Of a stretch of 51,393 bases of DNA, positions 49,101-51,393 are shown piece after piece. Both the position numbers and the translations under genes were made by a program. Each line of letters opens with the position of its first letter. Positions within the stretch are counted from its first letter, which is position 1. Under the pieces are notes generated by a model that did not search any database, was not told where the DNA came from, and saw only the letters and a list, made by a program, of their open reading frames with translations. The DNA is taken from positions 1 through 51,393 of the forward strand of contig NZ_JAFBAR010000008.1 in NCBI RefSeq assembly GCF_019247635.1, given 5' to 3'. The DNA is from Mycobacterium sp. (lineage in GTDB: Bacteria; Actinomycetota; Actinomycetes; Mycobacteriales; Mycobacteriaceae).

Positions 49101-51393
49101 CGTCGATGTCGAACACGACGATCGCCCGGATCTGGTTGTGCGAGCTGACTTCGACGACGGCCAGCGCTTCGCTGAGGAACTCCTCGGACCCGTCATCGCG
49201 GCCCGCGGCACGCGCGAGGATGAGGCGCTCCCCACGGCCTGCGATGACGACGGACGTCATGTACGTGAACCCGGCGTCGGCGGTCGCCCGCAGGTTTGCG
49301 ATCTCGGTCTCTCGACCGTGTCGGGTGCCTGCGTTTACGATCCGCCGGCGATCGTCGATAACGATGTCGTCGGCCAGCACCTCCGCGAGCGCATCCCAAT
49401 CGCGCGCTACGAAATGCGCCACGTAGCGCTCGACCGCTTGGCTTGCCGCGTTCTCCAGTCGCGGTGCCGGCTGGCTGAGTTGTTCGAACCTCGCGATCGC
49501 GGTGTCTATGTCTGATTCGTCGAACATCTCGACGCGGTTGATGTTCTCGCCTTCGAACATCGTGGTGTTGTTGATCCGCCATTCGGCCTCAAAGCCCTCT
49601 TCCGAGGTTCCCTTCACCGCCTGGGTGAAGACTGCGCCTATGTCGCTCAGCCGATGCACGGCCTCGATGTAGAGGCTCAAGTTGGGCACGAGGTCCCAAG
49701 AAGCGCGGAAGTTTTCGAGCATGTCATTGGGCGGGATTGTGATCACTTGCCGATGGTCAACGATCTGCCAGTCGTGAGCCGTCGCGGGCCATTCGCCCCT
49801 ATTCAGTCCGGCGTAGGTCTGTGTGACAACCGACCAGACGTGCGCGTGGGCGGCTGCCTCGCCGGCGAGGTATCGGGCGTCGAGCTCGGCGATGGCGGCG
49901 TCGAAGTCGTCGAGATCGAACACGACGACCGTCGAGAACCTTTCATCGGCGTCACTCTCGACGACGTTGAGGGCTTCGGATTCGATTGCCCCGGGGTCTT
50001 GGCCAGACCCGCGAACATGAGTGAGGGCGAGGCGCTCACCGCGGATCGCTATGACACCCACCAGTGTCAACCTGAAGCCCACGTCGGCGAGCGCACGCAA
50101 ATCGTCGACAGCATCTCGGTCATATCGGATTCCGGAATTGACCACTCGGCGGCGATCCTCGGTATAGGAGTTATTGCCCACCGTTTCAGCCAAGGCATCC
50201 CAGTCGCGCGTCGACAAGTGCGCCTGGAAGCGCTCGTATAGCCGGCTTGCCGCATTTTCGAGTCGCCGTGTCTGCCTGCTGAGTTCCTCGAATCTGGCGA
50301 GCGCGGTGTCGAGATCGGCCTCGTCGAACAGCTCACAACGGTTGACCAAATCGCCATCGATGGTCAGAAGGTGATTGTCCCGCCACTCGGCATCGAAGCC
50401 ACCTTGAGAGACCCCACGCGCAGCATGGGTGACGACCGCGCCGATATTGCTGAGCCGATGTACCGTCGCGATGTAGATCTTTGTGTCAGGCGAGTCCTCC
50501 CATGCGGCTCGGAGGTACGCGATCATGTCGCCGGGAGCGAAACCTGCTCCGCGACGATGGTCAATGTTCACCCAGTCTGGCGTTGTCGTGGAGGATTCGC
50601 GCCGGTTGAATGCGGCATAAGCTCCTGCGACCACCGACCATGCGTGCGCGTGCGGTGCCGCTTCGCCGGCGAGGTAGCGCGCATCGAGTTCGGCTATGGC
50701 GGCATCGAAGTCGTCGGGGTCAAACGTGAGGGCCGCCGCGATCCGTTCGTCGGCGTTGATCTCATAGACGAGGAGGGCATCGACGTGAAACTTCTCGGCC
50801 GGCTCGGCGCTAGTCGAGTAGTGGGTCCGGCAAAAGACGAGGTGCTCGCCGCGCGTCGCGACAACGGTTGACGCGACCAACTTGGCGCCGAGCTCTGCGT
50901 TCGCGCGCGCATCTTGCACCGCGACGTTGCGACCGCATCGGACTCCGGCACCTACCACTTGCCGCCGATCGTCGGTGGAAATGTCGTCGGCCAGCATCTC
51001 GGCCATCGCCTCCCAGTCGCGGGCGTCGAAAAGCGCTTGGTTGCGTTCGACGACTCGGCTTGCCGCGTTTTCGAGCCGCGGCGCCCTTCGCTGTCCCTCC
51101 AAACGCTCGTGCGTGGCGTCGAGTTCAGCGATCGCTGCTTCGATGTCTTCGAGGTCGAACGACACCTGCAGCGCGATCCGGCCCTCCTCGTCGATGCCGA
51201 ATAGCTGAAGAAATTCGTCATGGGGTGCTCCAGGGCTCGCGTCGGCACTACCCAACGCCAACCGAGTGAGAGCGATGCGCTTTCCGCGCACCGCAATAAC
51301 GTCGACTGAGTTGAGCCGTACCTCGCCCGTCTCGAGAAGCCTCCGCGCCTCACGTAGCCATCCGTGCCGGAGGTCGTTCTGCGTAAAGCCGAC
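46135..51393 (-). CDS. Giant protein with tandem two-domain NTF2/SnoaL-like modules, N-terminus outside window
   Basis: The frame is open from the right edge to the TAG at 46135-46137 and gives 1752 residues of a longer protein; the GTG at 51291 is internal and not a real start. It holds a partial leading half-module and six full modules of 271, 268, 269, 271, 270 and 268 residues. Each module has half A (ENAASR..ERF..FxARDWxAxAxxLADD..IDDRR..VNAG, ATRGERLALTR, ELDARYLAGEAA) and half B (TWSVV..YAGFNRRELPATTPDW..IDHRR, IYIEAVHRLSDLGAVVTH, GDLxNRxExFDExDLDAALARFEEL). Both look like NTF2/SnoaL-type folds and like each other. I recall such repeats at the C-termini of large mycobacterial ATPase/cyclase-type regulators, but the N-terminal domain here is not visible. 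No signal peptide or membrane segment is seen. Confidence 0.88.
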   Translation of the reverse strand, partial: VGFTQNDLRHGWLREARRLLETGEVRLNSVDVIAVRGKRIALTRLALGSADASPGAPHDEFLQLFGIDEEGRIALQVSFDLEDIEAAIAELDATHERLEGQRRAPRLENAASRVVERNQALFDARDWEAMAEMLADDISTDDRRQVVGAGVRCGRNVAVQDARANAELGAKLVASTVVATRGEHLVFCRTHYSTSAEPAEKFHVDALLVYEINADERIAAALTFDPDDFDAAIAELDARYLAGEAAPHAHAWSVVAGAYAAFNRRESSTTTPDWVNIDHRRGAGFAPGDMIAYLRAAWEDSPDTKIYIATVHRLSNIGAVVTHAARGVSQGGFDAEWRDNHLLTIDGDLVNRCELFDEADLDTALARFEELSRQTRRLENAASRLYERFQAHLSTRDWDALAETVGNNSYTEDRRRVVNSGIRYDRDAVDDLRALADVGFRLTLVGVIAIRGERLALTHVRGSGQDPGAIESEALNVVESDADERFSTVVVFDLDDFDAAIAELDARYLAGEAAAHAHVWSVVTQTYAGLNRGEWPATAHDWQIVDHRQVITIPPNDMLENFRASWDLVPNLSLYIEAVHRLSDIGAVFTQAVKGTSEEGFEAEWRINNTTMFEGENINRVEMFDESDIDTAIARFEQLSQPAPRLENAASQAVERYVAHFVARDWDALAEVLADDIVIDDRRRIVNAGTRHGRETEIANLRATADAGFTYMTSVVIAGRGERLILARAAGRDDGSEEFLSEALAVVEVSSHNQIRAIVVFDIDDFEAAIAELDTRYLAGEAAAHARSWSVITEGYASLNRRELPATTTDFANIDHRRGRAFAPGDLRPYLRASWDVSPRFRIYIEAVHRLSDLGAVVTHTAYGTSSEGFEAEWREVNLLTADGDAVNQCELFDEADIDAALAKFEQLHPQMRAPENAASRTIDRFLAFAVLARFEELHRRAHRVENPASQAAQRFFASLGARNWVAMADILVDNSFSDDRRRVVNAGVWHGRDVLIAKLRETTDPGVEVEISAVSAIRGRRLALSQVRWSISEHGPEAFRSEALCITEMESDELIAAIIMFDPDDMDTALKELDARYLAGEAAPYAQTWSVIAEAHAGFNRHELPATTSDPVYIDHQPLVSVEEVDLAATLRAVWDLTPQASVYIEAVHRLSEAGAVITQALKGTSKEGFDAEWWMIDVFIVQGDLISRVEVFDEADIDAAITRFEELQPRPRRLENAATRAGDRFFTLFRARDWEAIAKALTEDSSVDDRRRVVNAGRWDRRNSVITNMQALAEGWTNLTMTVVATRGERLALTRICSSNRDLRYGNFDVEMLTIIEIDTDERIRAQVLFSLDDLDSAFAELDVRYLAGEAAALAHTWSVVAKACAALSQRGLFPTTPDWVNVDHRRGIAFKSGDLTEYIRSAWNLLSGGGIYAKTAHRLSDLGAVYSWVGYGTSQDGSDVEFHGVNLLTVEGDLVNRVEIFDETDLDAALARFEELQPKARQLENAASRVDERFAAHFAARERQAMAGLMADAISIDDRRHVVNSGLRHGRDAEVANMRARVGVGVERITSAVVATRGERLALTRSCFSGRHPRPEEFHTEALCIVEIDAEERIVGRIGYDIADINAAFEELDARYLAGEGAAHSHTWSVVADLYAGFNRRELPATTPDWTYVDNRSVISIEASDLPAFISAGWELTPEISIHMEAVHRLSDLGVVVTHTAHGISPEDFNVEWRMIDIFTVDGDLISRCEMFDETDLDAALARFEELRP
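46138..51078 (-). repeat. Protein-level tandem repeat array, six modules of about 270 codons
   Basis: On the minus strand, modules begin at 51078, 50265, 49461, 48564, 47751 and 46941, measured at the R/Q-L/V-E-N-A/P-A/S motif. Spacing is 804 to 813 bases except across the remnant at 48565-48654. Copies are diverged (not identical by eye), so expansion was not recent. The second-half histidine of EAVHRLSDLG is kept in five of the six modules and the sixth reads KTAHRLSDLG. Confidence 0.88.
48565..48654 (-). repeat. Collapsed 30-residue module remnant
   Basis: Between modules three and four lies APENAASRTIDRFLAF joined directly to AVLARFEELHRRAH. The first half is the start of a module and the second half is the end of one. 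About 240 residues between them are missing, with the frame kept. This records an in-frame deletion of a former seventh module. Confidence 0.85.

Noticed and set aside
51289..51291. GTG as the start of the giant gene
   Set aside because: The frame stays open to the window edge, and the residues upstream (LRHGWLREARRLLETG) continue the A half-module pattern. The real start is outside the window.

Overview
The window comes from a slow-growing, non-tuberculous Mycobacterium. The evidence is high GC, a PPE-MPTR protein, frequent GTG/TTG starts, and a gene order that follows the M. tuberculosis stretch from about Rv3558 (a PPE gene) to Rv3593 (lpqF), interrupted by several insertions. Gene names rest on recognising protein sequences and this order from memory; no database search was run.

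Layout. (1) 1-910: the C-terminus of a PPE-MPTR protein and a decayed duplicate of its tail. (2) 919-8694: the KstR2-type cluster for late cholesterol C/D-ring breakdown (ipdF-fadE30 on the minus strand, fadD3-fadE31-fadE32-fadE33-aspB on the plus strand) around one perfect KstR2 operator. (3) 8721-11555: nat, then an insertion of a membrane-anchored coiled-coil gene and a CYTH-CHAD gene, which separates nat from the hsa genes. (4) 11735-22401: the KstR-type cluster (hsaA-D-C-B, kshB, fadE34, kstR) with three KstR operators, interrupted by a WXG100-like gene plus DUF1023 hydrolase pair that looks type VII-linked. (5) 22398-30644: a LacI regulator, a zinc-type ABC transporter behind a Zur-like box, two tandem lppH lipoproteins, an orphan 5-oxoprolinase A subunit, an MBL-fold protein and an ArsB-like permease.

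(6) 30764-38375: housekeeping genes. carD-ispD-ispF-cysS1-rlmB run on the minus strand; lpqE-radA-disA run on the plus strand. (7) 38479-45942: a proline-rich membrane protein, canB and mutY with overlapping start codons, a Tat-exported small subunit with a GMC oxidoreductase, an alpha/beta hydrolase, mhuD and lpqF. (8) 46135-51393: the 3' part of a giant gene encoding six tandem modules of about 270 residues, each made of two NTF2/SnoaL-like halves, plus a collapsed 30-residue module. Its N-terminus lies beyond the window.

How the parts work together. KshB and HsaABCD open and degrade sterol rings A/B, FadE34 acts on the side chain, and FadD3/FadE30-33/IpdF process the remaining C/D-ring propionate. 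KstR controls the first set and KstR2 the second, and the matching operators can be read in the divergent promoters. Strong inverted repeats sit between most convergent gene pairs. The least explained items are the giant repeat protein, the WXG-hydrolase pair, the GMC pair, and the duplicated hairpin in the fadE34 leader.
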